A stretch of 64,000 bases of DNA, from NCBI RefSeq assembly GCF_009392895.1, contig NZ_CP045488.1:806001-870000 (forward strand), read 5' to 3'. Source of the stretch: Natronorubrum aibiense (lineage in GTDB: Archaea > Halobacteriota > Halobacteria > Halobacteriales > Natrialbaceae). The stretch's first letter is position 1, and every line of letters begins with the position of its first letter. The notes under the pieces were generated by a model. That model was not told the DNA's origin. It was given only the letters and a program-made list of their open reading frames with translations, and ran no database searches. Below are positions 8,241 to 16,046 of the stretch, in pieces. Made by a program: the position numbers and the translations under genes.

Positions 8241-9362
8241 ATGGGCGAAACTGAACAGGCCACAACAGGTGTGCACTCGCGTGTCGCAACCACGATCGAG
8301 TTCTTCGGGCCACAGTGGTTCGGCTCGACAATGGGCACTGGTGTACTCGGTATCGCCTTGTCGCTGGTCGCGACACGAAGTCACCTCGAGTCCGTCGCGA
8401 TGCTCGCCACAGCTTTCGTCAGTCTGACGCTGGTTGCGACGGTCGCGTTCCTCGTTCCATGGCTGTTGCGGATCGGCTACTACCCAGATCGGGTGCGGAC
8501 CGACCTGATCCATCCGGTCCGAAGCCAATTCTTCCCGACGATGCCGATCACGCTGCTCGTCCTCGGCGTCGGTATCGACCAGACGATGGGCCATCTTCTC
8601 TCCGATGCGACGCTACAGTCTCTCCTCACGCTGTTTTTCGTCGTTGGAAGCGTGGGGATCTTCGGCTTCGGGCTGTTGCTCGTGACGCTCATGTTCACCA
8701 ACGACCGGATTGGTCCTGACGACGGCGTCTTCGCGTGGTACATCCCGCCTGTGTCCCACCTCGTGATCCCGCTCCTCGGTTTCTTGCTCGTTAGCGACTA
8801 CTACGCCGGCACGCTCACAGGGCAGATCATTTTCGTCGTGTCGGTGATCGCACTCGGCGTCGGGACGTTCATGTTCCTGTTTTTCGGCTCGATCGTTTTG
8901 TATCGGTACGCCTACGCGACGCTCCCACACGAGAAACTCGCCCCGACGTTCGCCATCGGGCTCGCTCCGACATCCGTGCTCGTCATCGATATCGCCCGTC
9001 TCACGTACGCGTTGCAAGCTGGCGTCGGCGTTGACATTTCGCTCGCACCGCTCGAGCCGCTGTTGAAGCTGCTCGCGCTGTTGCTGTGGGGCTTTTCGGC
9101 CTGGTGGTTCGTTCTGACGGGTGCGCTCGTTGCCTACTATATTACACGCCGGACACACCCGTTTTTCTTTACGTGGTGGGCCTACACCTTCCCGATCGGT
9201 GCGTTCGCCGTCTCGACTGACGTGCTCGCCAATCTTCTCGACGTTGCGGCCTTCGGCTTCGTTCTGATCGGTGTGACGGCGCTGCTCTTGGTTGTCTGGA
9301 CGATTACAGCGGGCCAAACCTGGCGACTCGTGGCTCGTGGACGTGCGTTCACCGCTGATTAA
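8241..9362 (+). CDS. SLAC1/TehA/Ssu1 (TDT) family anion channel or sulfite exporter
   Basis: The 373-residue protein has about ten membrane helices. It begins with the family signature 'FFGPQWFGSTMGTGVLGIAL' and has the polar-poor pore helices of the tellurite-resistance/dicarboxylate transporter (TDT) family. Members include fungal sulfite pump Ssu1, plant anion channel SLAC1 and bacterial TehA. Grouping with a TSUP permease and an OsmC protein supports export of sulfite or a related anion. It has its own AT-rich upstream region (8160-8240). Family firm, substrate inferred. Confidence 0.85.
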   Translation: MGETEQATTGVHSRVATTIEFFGPQWFGSTMGTGVLGIALSLVATRSHLESVAMLATAFVSLTLVATVAFLVPWLLRIGYYPDRVRTDLIHPVRSQFFPTMPITLLVLGVGIDQTMGHLLSDATLQSLLTLFFVVGSVGIFGFGLLLVTLMFTNDRIGPDDGVFAWYIPPVSHLVIPLLGFLLVSDYYAGTLTGQIIFVVSVIALGVGTFMFLFFGSIVLYRYAYATLPHEKLAPTFAIGLAPTSVLVIDIARLTYALQAGVGVDISLAPLEPLLKLLALLLWGFSAWWFVLTGALVAYYITRRTHPFFFTWWAYTFPIGAFAVSTDVLANLLDVAAFGFVLIGVTALLLVVWTITAGQTWRLVARGRAFTAD

Positions 9363-9370
9363 CGAAATTC

Positions 9371-9802
9371 TTAGCGATCCTCGAACCATCCGACTGAGAC
9401 GTCTTCCTCGTCGACCAACGGGACGTACGGTTTCACGTCGAGTATCGGCGTCCCGTCGACGAGGTCGAGGCCGCGGACACGAAGTGTCGTCCCGTCGCGC
9501 TCGAGCAACTCGACGACAGTCTGGGCGAGCGGCGTCGGCCGGTGTGGGCTCCGCGTTGCGAACACGCCGACCTCGAGGTCGTCGACGTGTGGCGGCCGCG
9601 CAGTCAGTTGGGATTCGTTGATTTCGTCGAGATGGGCGAAGACAACAATGTGAGAGAACCCATCGATCCCCTCGAGACCGGCCTCGTACTCCTCCTCGAG
9701 GACGACTTCACCGCCCGTTTCGGAGACCTCATCGTGGATGACGTCTTCGGGGGTGTCGTATGGCGATCGAACGCGTCCGATTGGTGTGTAGCTGATCTCC
9801 AT
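9371..9802 (-). CDS. trmO: TrmO, tRNA N6-threonylcarbamoyladenosine-37 methyltransferase
   Basis: The 143-residue protein belongs to the TsaA/TrmO (UPF0066, VirR-like beta-barrel) family. It has the opening 'YTPIGRVRSPY', the central 'IDGFSHIVVFAHLDE' and the signature 'ATRSPHRPTPLAQTVVELL', which includes the RSPxRP motif for S-adenosylmethionine binding. TrmO methylates t6A37 in tRNA. The length equals the short archaeal form, without the C-terminal domain of E. coli TrmO. It is convergent with the SLAC1-type gene, 8 bp apart. Confidence 0.85.
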   Translation of the reverse strand: MEISYTPIGRVRSPYDTPEDVIHDEVSETGGEVVLEEEYEAGLEGIDGFSHIVVFAHLDEINESQLTARPPHVDDLEVGVFATRSPHRPTPLAQTVVELLERDGTTLRVRGLDLVDGTPILDVKPYVPLVDEEDVSVGWFEDR

Positions 9803-9999
9803 CGGTATGCTTTGGTAGCAACTAGACTCGTATATGTGGCCATCTTGGACCCAATACCGCTGGTTGTCGGACGGCAGCCTTTTGGCATCAACGGGTTTTG
9901 CCGGGGGTTGCCGTACTTGCTGCAGGAGTTACTGAACCTATCACTCTCTGACAATTTCAACACAGGCGTGTGGAGCGAAAAGCAACACCGCACTTGGTA

Positions 10000-10535
10000 A
10001 TGAAGTTCGGCATTCAGCTCTACCCTGCTGGGCTCTCGCCTTCAGATACTGTTCGAGTTCTCGATATATTCGGCGTTGAGTAGGCTCAGTCCACGGTTCA
10101 TAACCGGATTCACGAAACTGATCTACAGCCAAAATCTAGTCAGAACCCGGATCACGTCGCGATTGATAAGATCGTGGTCTGACTTAATAACAAGCAGTGT
10201 TGGCTGTGCGTAGCAGTCGATCCTGACTCGAATAGAAACCTGCATACACGGCTCGAGTCGACCAGAATGAAGGCTATCGCTAGCGCGTTCTTTACCGAAC
10301 CACACGAGAAACATACAGTCGAAGATGCCATGTTTTTCATTGATTACGACAAATAACTGAATGACGCTGGTCACCGATACAACTTCAATCTCAGATACGA
10401 ACGCATGCCAATCGGAACAGTATTGAACATATATTGAAAGAGATAAAATATCGGACTTCTTCATTCTCAAACTACTTTCGGAACGCACAAGCAACAACTA
10501 CTGATCAGTGGCTTAACTCAGTCGCGGTCACATGA
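10000..10535 (+). pseudogene. Decayed IS6-family (haloarchaeal IS240-like) transposase
   Basis: Starting at ATG 10000, a recognisable transposase can be read with several lesions: 'KFGIQLYPAGLSPSDTVRVL', an in-frame stop after GVE, 'STVHNRIHETDLQPKS', then 'PDHVAIDKIVV', a stop, and 'NNKQCWLCVAVDPDSN'. Next come 'RMKAIASAFFTEPHEKH', 'EDAMFFIDYDK', more stops, and a C-terminal 'SFSNYFRNAQATTTDQWLN' ending at 10535. The order and motifs match the DDE transposases of haloarchaeal IS6 elements, with the catalytic Asp region in 'VAVDPDS' and 'FFIDYDK'. At least four stops and one or more frameshifts make it a fossil. Base composition is lower in GC than the neighbours. Terminal repeats are not identifiable. 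Confidence 0.75.
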
Positions 10536-10787
10536 AATTAAATGATTCGAATACGGTGGAATCGCCGCACGAAGAACTTCCGGTGGTGTCAGGCCACACC
10601 TGCCACCTGATCAGATTCGCGGACGTTAATGAACGCGCTTTGCGGGAACTCCCGGCACAGTACGCCCCATTCACGAAACCTTGTTTGGTTTACGTCAGAA
10701 TATTTGTGCGGTTAGAGAAACTGAAATAGGTTAACTGGTGAATTTTTATACAATAGCCTTTTCTTTACTGAAACGTAGGCTGTGGTG
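10536..10787. other. sufB upstream region with TATA-type promoter
   Basis: Between the transposase fossil and sufB the sequence includes a T-rich TATA-like box (TTTTTATA, 10743-10750) about 40 nt before the SufB ATG, implying a leader of roughly a dozen bases. A 65-codon open frame beginning at 10532 has no recognisable features and is not called. Confidence 0.5.
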
Positions 10788-12218
10788 ATGAGTTCCGATC
10801 AAGATCACCTCCGCGAAACGGACACCGAGGAACGGTTCGACTTCAAAAAGGAAGAGACGGCCGCGTTCAAAACCGATAAGGGCCTGACCGAGGAGACGAT
10901 TCGTCTCATTTCCGAAGATAAAGACGAGCCGGAGTGGATGCTCGAGCGCCGCCTGCGTGCGCTCAAGCAGTACCAGAACATGCCGATGCCGACAGACTGG
11001 CCCGGCCAGCCGGACCTCTCCGAACTGGACATCGAAGAGATTGTCCCCTACATCCGTCCAGATGTCGACACGCGTGAAGGCGTCGACGACTGGACGGAAC
11101 TGCCAGACGAAATCAAAGATACCTTCGACAAACTGGGCATTCCGGAAGCCGAGAAGAACGCCCTCTCCGGCGTCGGCGCCCAGTACGAATCGGAAGTCGT
11201 CTACCAGAACATGCAGGAGCAGTGGGAGGAGAAAGGCGTCATCTTCATGAACATGGACCGGGCGGTCCAGGAGCATCCTGAGATCGTCAAAGAGTACTTC
11301 ATGACGACGTGTGTGCCTCCAAGTGATAACAAGTTCGCCGCGCTCCACGGCGCTATCTGGTCCGGTGGCTCGTTCGTCTACGTTCCCGAAGACGTCACCG
11401 TCGAGATGCCTGTCCAGGCGTATTTCCGGATGAACTCCGAAGGGATGGGCCAGTTCGAGCACACACTGATCATCGCCGAACCCGGCAGTGAGGTTCACTA
11501 CATTGAGGGCTGTTCCGCCCCGAAGTATTCGGCATTCAATCTCCATTCGGGAGGTGTCGAGGTGTTCGTCAAAGAGGGAGCTCACGTCCAGTACTCGACG
11601 GTCCAGAACTGGTCGAAAAACACCTACAACCTCAACACGAAACGTGCCATCGCCGAACGGGACGCTACGATGGAATGGATCTCGGGTTCGATGGGTTCGA
11701 AAGCGACCATGCTCTATCCCTCGACAATTCTAAAGGAACCTGGTGCGACGGACACCCACATCACGATCGCCTTCGCCGGCGAAGGCCAGAACATCGACAC
11801 TGGTGCGAAGGTCTACCACAACGCGCCAAACACGAAGTCGACAGTCGAGTCGAAATCCATCAGTAAAGATGGCGGCCGCACCAACTACCGCGGCCTCGTT
11901 CACATCGCCGACGGTGCCGAGAACTCCTCGACTGCAGTGGAGTGTGACGCGTTGATGTTCGACAACGAGTCCACCTCCGACACGATGCCGTACATGGAGA
12001 TCGAGGAGTCGAAAGTCGACGTCGCTCACGAGGCGACCGTCGGCAAGATCGGCGATGAGGACATCTTCTACCTCCAGTCGCGTGGACTGGACGACGACGA
12101 CGCCAAAAAGATGATCGTCGCCGGTTTCATCAAACCGATCACCGAGGAGTTGCCGATCGAGTACGCCGTCGAGTTGAACCGGCTGATCGAACTCGAGATG
12201 GAAGGAAGCCTCGGATAA
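10788..12218 (+). CDS. sufB: SufB, Fe-S cluster scaffold assembly protein
   Basis: The 476-residue protein matches SufB over its whole length. It shows the N-terminal segment 'ETIRLISEDKDEPEWMLERR', 'DWPGQPDLSELDIEEIVPY', and the beta-helix core with 'IEGCSAPKYSAFNLHSGGVE'. The Cys-containing 'AVECDALMFDNESTSDTMP' and the C-terminal 'YLQSRGLDDDDAKKMIVAGF' complete the match. SufB forms the scaffold with SufC and SufD in the cytoplasm. ATG 10788 is chosen over the GTG two codons upstream. In most haloarchaea sufC, sufB and sufD are contiguous; here neither partner is adjacent, so this is either a separated or an extra copy. A Cys-rich zinc-ribbon gene follows 80 bp downstream. Confidence 0.95.
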   Translation: MSSDQDHLRETDTEERFDFKKEETAAFKTDKGLTEETIRLISEDKDEPEWMLERRLRALKQYQNMPMPTDWPGQPDLSELDIEEIVPYIRPDVDTREGVDDWTELPDEIKDTFDKLGIPEAEKNALSGVGAQYESEVVYQNMQEQWEEKGVIFMNMDRAVQEHPEIVKEYFMTTCVPPSDNKFAALHGAIWSGGSFVYVPEDVTVEMPVQAYFRMNSEGMGQFEHTLIIAEPGSEVHYIEGCSAPKYSAFNLHSGGVEVFVKEGAHVQYSTVQNWSKNTYNLNTKRAIAERDATMEWISGSMGSKATMLYPSTILKEPGATDTHITIAFAGEGQNIDTGAKVYHNAPNTKSTVESKSISKDGGRTNYRGLVHIADGAENSSTAVECDALMFDNESTSDTMPYMEIEESKVDVAHEATVGKIGDEDIFYLQSRGLDDDDAKKMIVAGFIKPITEELPIEYAVELNRLIELEMEGSLG

Positions 12219-12298
12219 CCTGTCGAGCCAATGAACCACTCTCGCCAGCAATCGATCGTCGTTCGGACCCAAAACGGTGCGTTCAGAGGTGATTGCCC

Positions 12299-12697
12299 GT
12301 GAGCATACGGATGTTGCGATGTTTCGAGTGCGGGCACGGCTACATCGGCGATGACCCGCATCCTGCGCGCTGTCCAGCGTGTCGCTCGTCGTTGGTTCCA
12401 CCGGCGGGTTCTCTGGCGATCTTCGATCAATCGACGTGGAAAAGTGCAAACGGACTCTCAAAGCTTCGAATCAGCGCCGTAGACGAGCATGGTCGACTGT
12501 TCGAGTTCGGTATCGCCGCCCGCAACGGCATGGCAAAACTGGTCGAACTCCGCATCGACGATGCACCCGTCGATCCGCGCTTCGTCCGCACCGCGGTCCA
12601 GATACCATCGCTGATCGAGACGAAGCTTGAGGAGACCGGATTGTCCGTCGAATCACCGGTGGATTCCTTCCCGCCGCGCTCGTCGGCTCGAGACTGA
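12299..12697 (+). CDS. Zinc-ribbon domain protein, function unknown
   Basis: The 132-residue protein starts with a CxxC...CxxC zinc ribbon (CFECGHGY and CPACRSSL, residues about 7-30). A beta-rich domain of about 90 residues with no recognised family follows. Three starts are possible (TTG 12293, GTG 12299, ATG 12311); GTG 12299 is preferred because a GGTG element lies about nine bases upstream. It follows SufB in the same direction and may share its transcript. A role in metal or Fe-S handling would be guesswork. Confidence 0.65.
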   Translation: MSIRMLRCFECGHGYIGDDPHPARCPACRSSLVPPAGSLAIFDQSTWKSANGLSKLRISAVDEHGRLFEFGIAARNGMAKLVELRIDDAPVDPRFVRTAVQIPSLIETKLEETGLSVESPVDSFPPRSSARD

Positions 12698-12759
12698 TCG
12701 GTAACCACCAATCAGGAACTGACTGCTCGAGGAACGGGTGGGTTTCTGGTAGGCGGCAC

Positions 12760-12776
12760 GAGAGTATTACTCTCGG
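12760..12776. terminator. Short perfect hairpin between convergent genes
   Basis: CGAGAGT (12760-12766) pairs with ACTCTCG (12770-12776) around a three-base loop. It lies in the 156-bp gap between the convergent zinc-ribbon gene and the hydantoinase gene. It could help end transcription from either side, or be a relic of a mobile-element end. No U-tract follows. Confidence 0.3.
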
Positions 12777-12853
12777 GATGCTGTCCCTCTTCTTCGTTCA
12801 CTCGCGTCGCTCATTCGCAGCGGAAGGACTCGCTGTCTACCGCCGGGAAACTC

Positions 12854-14269
12854 TCACTCTGCAGAGGCAACGCCGTCTTCATAGCGTGGCAGGTACGAGC
12901 CGATCCCGCCTTCCGTGAGGACGTCGTTGTGTTCGACGACGAGTTCACCGCCTTTGATCGTGTGTGTCGGTGCGCCGGTCAGTTCGCGGCCGAACGCCGA
13001 ACACCAGCGGTTGTCCAGCCCGTAGAGGAAGTCCTCGTCGACGGTAAACTCCTTTTTCAGGTCGACGATCACGGCATCGGCGTCTGCGCCTTCGACGAGT
13101 GCACCTTTCCGCGGATAGATACCGAACCGTTTCGCGTTGTTCGTCGAGCAGACTTCGACCATCCGCTCCATCGAGATCCGGTTTTTGTTCACACCTTCGC
13201 TAAGCATGAGCGGAAGGAACGTCTGGAGGCCCTGATCACCCGGCGGTGCTTCCCAGACGCTGCCGTCGCGGGGGCCTTTGAACTCGAGTTGGTACGGGCA
13301 GTGGTCGGTGCCGACGTGGTCGAACGTGCCGTTTCGGAGGGCCTTCCAGAGCGCCTCCTGATCCCTTTTGTACCCGATCGGGGGCGAAATCTTTCCCCAG
13401 AGGCCGACGTCCTCGTCTTCGCAGTGGTTGGCGAGGAAACTCGGCAAGGTTTCGCCGTGGATGCTGACGCCACGTTCGTTGTACCGTCCGAGTGCGTCGA
13501 CGGTTTCTTCCATGCTGTTGTGGACGACGTACGTCGTCGCGCCGGTGTGTTCGGTGAGCATACCGATCTGTTCGATCTGCATCGCCTGACTGATCCCCGG
13601 TGAAGCGTCGGCCCACGCGCTCAGGTCGTCCCGACCCTCCCCCTTGATTTCATCGATTTTCACCGGCCCGAGGTCGTCGTTTTCGGCGTGGAACATGACG
13701 ACCGCGTTCTCCATCTCGGCCGTCTTTTTCAAGACTGTGTAGACGCGACCGGCGTCGGAGTGGCCGATTCCCAACTCCGGAGCCGACGTCTTGTACATGT
13801 TGAAAAACAGTTTAAACGATCGGACCCCTTCCTCGGCGAGAGCGTCGATCTCGTCGACGTGGTGGTCCTGATGGACGATCGCGTGGAAACCGAAGTCGAT
13901 GTAGGACTGTTGTTCACCCGTCTCGACGAAAAAATCCATGTCGGGGACGTACGGCTCCTCCTGAAGGAGGAACGTGAAGAACGACGTCACGCCGCCGGCG
14001 AGACAGGCTTTCGTCTCAGTTTCCATATCGAGTTCGTACTGGGTGTGATAGTCGTGTTCGTACCGAGAGATACCCATGTGGTTGTGTGGACAGATGATGC
14101 CCGGAATGAGGTAATTCCCATCCGCGTCGATCGTCTCGTCGGCTTCGGGCAGCGAACTATCCGATCCGATGGCGACGATTTTCCCGTCTTTGGCGGCCAT
14201 TCCGCCGTGGATCGTTCCGGATGGTGTGACGACACGTGCGTTAACGACTCTACTGGTAGCTTCTACCAT
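12854..14269 (-). CDS. Hydantoinase/dihydropyrimidinase-like amidohydrolase
   Basis: The 471-residue cyclic amidohydrolase should open hydantoin- or dihydropyrimidine-like rings to N-carbamoyl amino acids. Metal ligands visible are H62 and H64 (PHNH, where PHVH is usual), the carboxylated-lysine segment SFKLFFNMYK (K153-K160), the His in 'VVMFHAEN', the His in 'TTYVVHNSMEE' and the Asp in 'HVGTDHCPY'. Length and motif order fit dihydropyrimidinase/D-hydantoinase rather than dihydroorotase. ATG 14269 is preferred; three extra codons upstream are possible. It is divergent from an SDR gene across a 139-bp region with repeat sequences that look regulatory. It is the first gene of the catabolic island. 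Confidence 0.88.
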   Translation of the reverse strand: MVEATSRVVNARVVTPSGTIHGGMAAKDGKIVAIGSDSSLPEADETIDADGNYLIPGIICPHNHMGISRYEHDYHTQYELDMETETKACLAGGVTSFFTFLLQEEPYVPDMDFFVETGEQQSYIDFGFHAIVHQDHHVDEIDALAEEGVRSFKLFFNMYKTSAPELGIGHSDAGRVYTVLKKTAEMENAVVMFHAENDDLGPVKIDEIKGEGRDDLSAWADASPGISQAMQIEQIGMLTEHTGATTYVVHNSMEETVDALGRYNERGVSIHGETLPSFLANHCEDEDVGLWGKISPPIGYKRDQEALWKALRNGTFDHVGTDHCPYQLEFKGPRDGSVWEAPPGDQGLQTFLPLMLSEGVNKNRISMERMVEVCSTNNAKRFGIYPRKGALVEGADADAVIVDLKKEFTVDEDFLYGLDNRWCSAFGRELTGAPTHTIKGGELVVEHNDVLTEGGIGSYLPRYEDGVASAE

Positions 14270-14295
14270 ACCACACACAGAGCGAGCGAGGGCTT

Positions 14296-14323
14296 AACTC
14301 TACAGGAAAATACAACTCTACAG
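14296..14323. promoter_or_regulatory. Ten-base direct repeats upstream of the hydantoinase gene
   Basis: AACTCTACAG occurs twice, at 14296-14305 and 14314-14323, an 18-bp period. On the minus strand the first copy overlaps a TATA-like GAGTTAAG placed about 27 nt before the hydantoinase ATG. The position suits a regulator site. Confidence 0.45.
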
Positions 14324-14378
14324 ACAGTACCGGCGTATCGGTGGTGTGACAGCGAAGCGGCACTCAACCGACGTGAAC

Positions 14379-14400
14379 AGTTATACCATGAGTGTGGTAT
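14379..14400 (+). promoter_or_regulatory. TATA box and overlapping inverted repeat of the SDR promoter
   Basis: A TTATAC box (centre about 14382) lies 27 nt before the SDR ATG at 14409, which predicts a leaderless transcript. The inverted repeat ATACCA (14383-14388), six bases, TGGTAT (14395-14400) covers the box and the start-site side, as expected for a repressor operator. Which regulator binds is unknown; the nearby IclR protein is a candidate. Confidence 0.45.
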
Positions 14401-14408
14401 TGGTGTAC

Positions 14409-15161
14409 ATGGTTCGACTAGACGGCACGCAGGCGTTAGTAACAGGAGCGAGCAAGGGTATCGGGCGCGGAATCGCCGAGGGGTTGGCCACCGAGGGAGC
14501 GACCGTTGGCGTCAACTATCCCCCACAGGAAGACACAGCACACGCCGATGACGTCGTCGAGACGATCGAAGCCAGTGGAGGAACCGCACGCGCGTTCGAA
14601 GCCGACGTCAGCGACGCAGCCGACGTTGAGTCAATGCTCGATGCGTTCGACGACGCGTTCGGGACAATCGACGTCCTCGTCAACAACGCGGGGATCCTTA
14701 CTCAGTCACCGCTCGCGGAGATGCCCGTCGAGATGTGGGACGAAACGATCGCGGTGGACCTTCGCGGGACGTTCCTCCCGACCCGTTTCGCCCTTCCAAA
14801 GATGCTCGAGTCGGGCGGCGGCTCGATCATCAACGTGGCCTCACAGCTGGGCATCCTCGGCGGTGAGGAGTTAGTCCACTACTCGGCTGCCAAAGGTGGC
14901 GTGATCGCGATGACGCGAGCGCTCGCCCGCGAGGTGTCGCCGACGGTCCGGGTCAACGCCGTCGCGCCGGGGCCAGTTCAGACCGAGCTGTTGGACGACA
15001 TCAGCGAGGAATGGCGCGAGGCGAAAGCGGCACAGCTCCCGATGGATCGACTCGGCGAGGTCGAGGATATCGTTCCGACTGTCGTCTTCCTCGCCTCCGA
15101 GGAGAGCAGCTATTATACGGGACAGACGCTCAGCCCTGACGGCGGGGATGCAATGCATTAG
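14409..15161 (+). CDS. Short-chain dehydrogenase/reductase (SDR)
   Basis: The 250-residue classical SDR has the cofactor motif TGASKGIGRG (residues about 11-20), NNAG at about 90 and the catalytic YSAAK (Tyr/Lys) after a Ser in 'INVASQLG'. It also has the 'NAVAPGPVQT' segment and the C-terminal 'YYTGQTLSPDGG'. It oxidises or reduces an alcohol/keto group with NAD(P). The start at 14409 is fixed by a TATA box 27 nt upstream. It is divergent from the hydantoinase. The substrate is probably an intermediate of the island's pathway. Confidence 0.9.
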   Translation: MVRLDGTQALVTGASKGIGRGIAEGLATEGATVGVNYPPQEDTAHADDVVETIEASGGTARAFEADVSDAADVESMLDAFDDAFGTIDVLVNNAGILTQSPLAEMPVEMWDETIAVDLRGTFLPTRFALPKMLESGGGSIINVASQLGILGGEELVHYSAAKGGVIAMTRALAREVSPTVRVNAVAPGPVQTELLDDISEEWREAKAAQLPMDRLGEVEDIVPTVVFLASEESSYYTGQTLSPDGGDAMH

Positions 15162-15169
15162 CTCGGGTT

Positions 15170-15799
15170 TCAGGTGTCGCGTAGATACTCACACACCTCC
15201 TCGACCGGTTTGACGTCGCCGTACTTCGCGTGGATATCGAAGAGGTTCGCCGCATGTGGCTCCTCGAGTCGGTCACCGACGCTCCCCTCGGGGACGATCA
15301 CGCGAAAGCCGTGGGCACAGCCGTCGACGGCTGTGGCACGGACACAGCCGCTGGTCGTACAGCCGGCGACGACGAGCGTATCGACGCCCCACGCAGATAG
15401 CATCGAGTGGAGTTCCGTCTCGTGGAACGAGCTCGCCTGTCGTTTGTCCAGCCGGTGGTCGTCGGCTTGAAGCTCGAGTCGGTCGTCGAATTTGACCCAC
15501 TCCGAGTCCACGGACAGCACCTCGAGCGTCGGGATCTTTTTGACCCACATCCCGAGATCAGCTGCCTCCGGGTGGGTAGTGATAATGCGGGTTGCCACGA
15601 CGGGACAGTCGGTGTCGTGGGCGGCCTCGAGGAGTGCATTCGTTCGTTCGACGACGGCTGTGAGATCGCCGCCAAGCGAGCACGAGGGATCGGTGAAGCC
15701 CTGTTGCAGATCGACGACGATCAGTGCGGGCGTGTCTCCGTAGCCGATTTCGTTGTCCAGTCCTGCACGGTCGTAAACGTCCGGTGTGTCTGCTGGCAT
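15170..15799 (-). CDS. Isochorismatase-fold amidohydrolase, N-carbamoylsarcosine amidase-like
   Basis: The 209-residue cysteine hydrolase has the family catalytic triad: Asp in 'ALIVVDLQQGFTDP', Lys in 'DDHRLDKRQASSFHET' and Cys in 'LVVAGCTTSGCVRATAVDG'. The opening 'YDRAGLDNEIGYGDTPALI' resembles N-carbamoylsarcosine amidohydrolase, which hydrolyses N-carbamoylsarcosine to sarcosine. ATG 15799 is preferred: the open frame extends to 15967, but the extension has weak third-position GC bias. It is convergent with the SDR gene (8 bp). RutB of pyrimidine breakdown is another member, so an ureidoacrylate-like substrate is an alternative. Confidence 0.82.
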   Translation of the reverse strand: MPADTPDVYDRAGLDNEIGYGDTPALIVVDLQQGFTDPSCSLGGDLTAVVERTNALLEAAHDTDCPVVATRIITTHPEAADLGMWVKKIPTLEVLSVDSEWVKFDDRLELQADDHRLDKRQASSFHETELHSMLSAWGVDTLVVAGCTTSGCVRATAVDGCAHGFRVIVPEGSVGDRLEEPHAANLFDIHAKYGDVKPVEEVCEYLRDT

Positions 15800-15991
15800 G
15801 GTGAACCGCCTGTAGAGTGGTCCATCGCGAACGAGTCGCACGTCGGTTCGCGAATGGATACCACGACGTCGCTTGAAGGCGGCAAAAAGCTTCGCGTCGT
15901 CGTGGTATTCGGAAATCAGTAGATCGTCCAGTTCGGTCCGTACTGGTTGCTGCATCTTCTGTTCCAATTATATAAGGAAATCCCCAATACT

Positions 15992-16014
15992 ACCGTTTAA
16001 CACAGCGAAACGGT
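15992..16014 (+). promoter_or_regulatory. Inverted repeat abutting the iclR-type promoter
   Basis: ACCGTTT (15992-15998) and AAACGGT (16008-16014) form a seven-base inverted repeat with a nine-base spacer. Its right arm joins a TGATTTA TATA-like box whose centre lies about 29 nt before the regulator's ATG (16047). This is a good candidate for autoregulation by the IclR protein. Confidence 0.45.
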
Positions 16015-16046
16015 GATTTAGCTGGAGTGGTATTGTATCACATAAC

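Noticed and set aside
10532-10729. 65-codon ORF after the IS6-like fossil
   Set aside because: Begins within the last codons of the fossil, has no recognisable features and is likely part of the decayed element.
15800-15967. N-terminal extension of the isochorismatase-fold gene
   Set aside because: The frame is open but third-position GC is low for this genome and no homologous segment is recognised; the start at 15799 is preferred.
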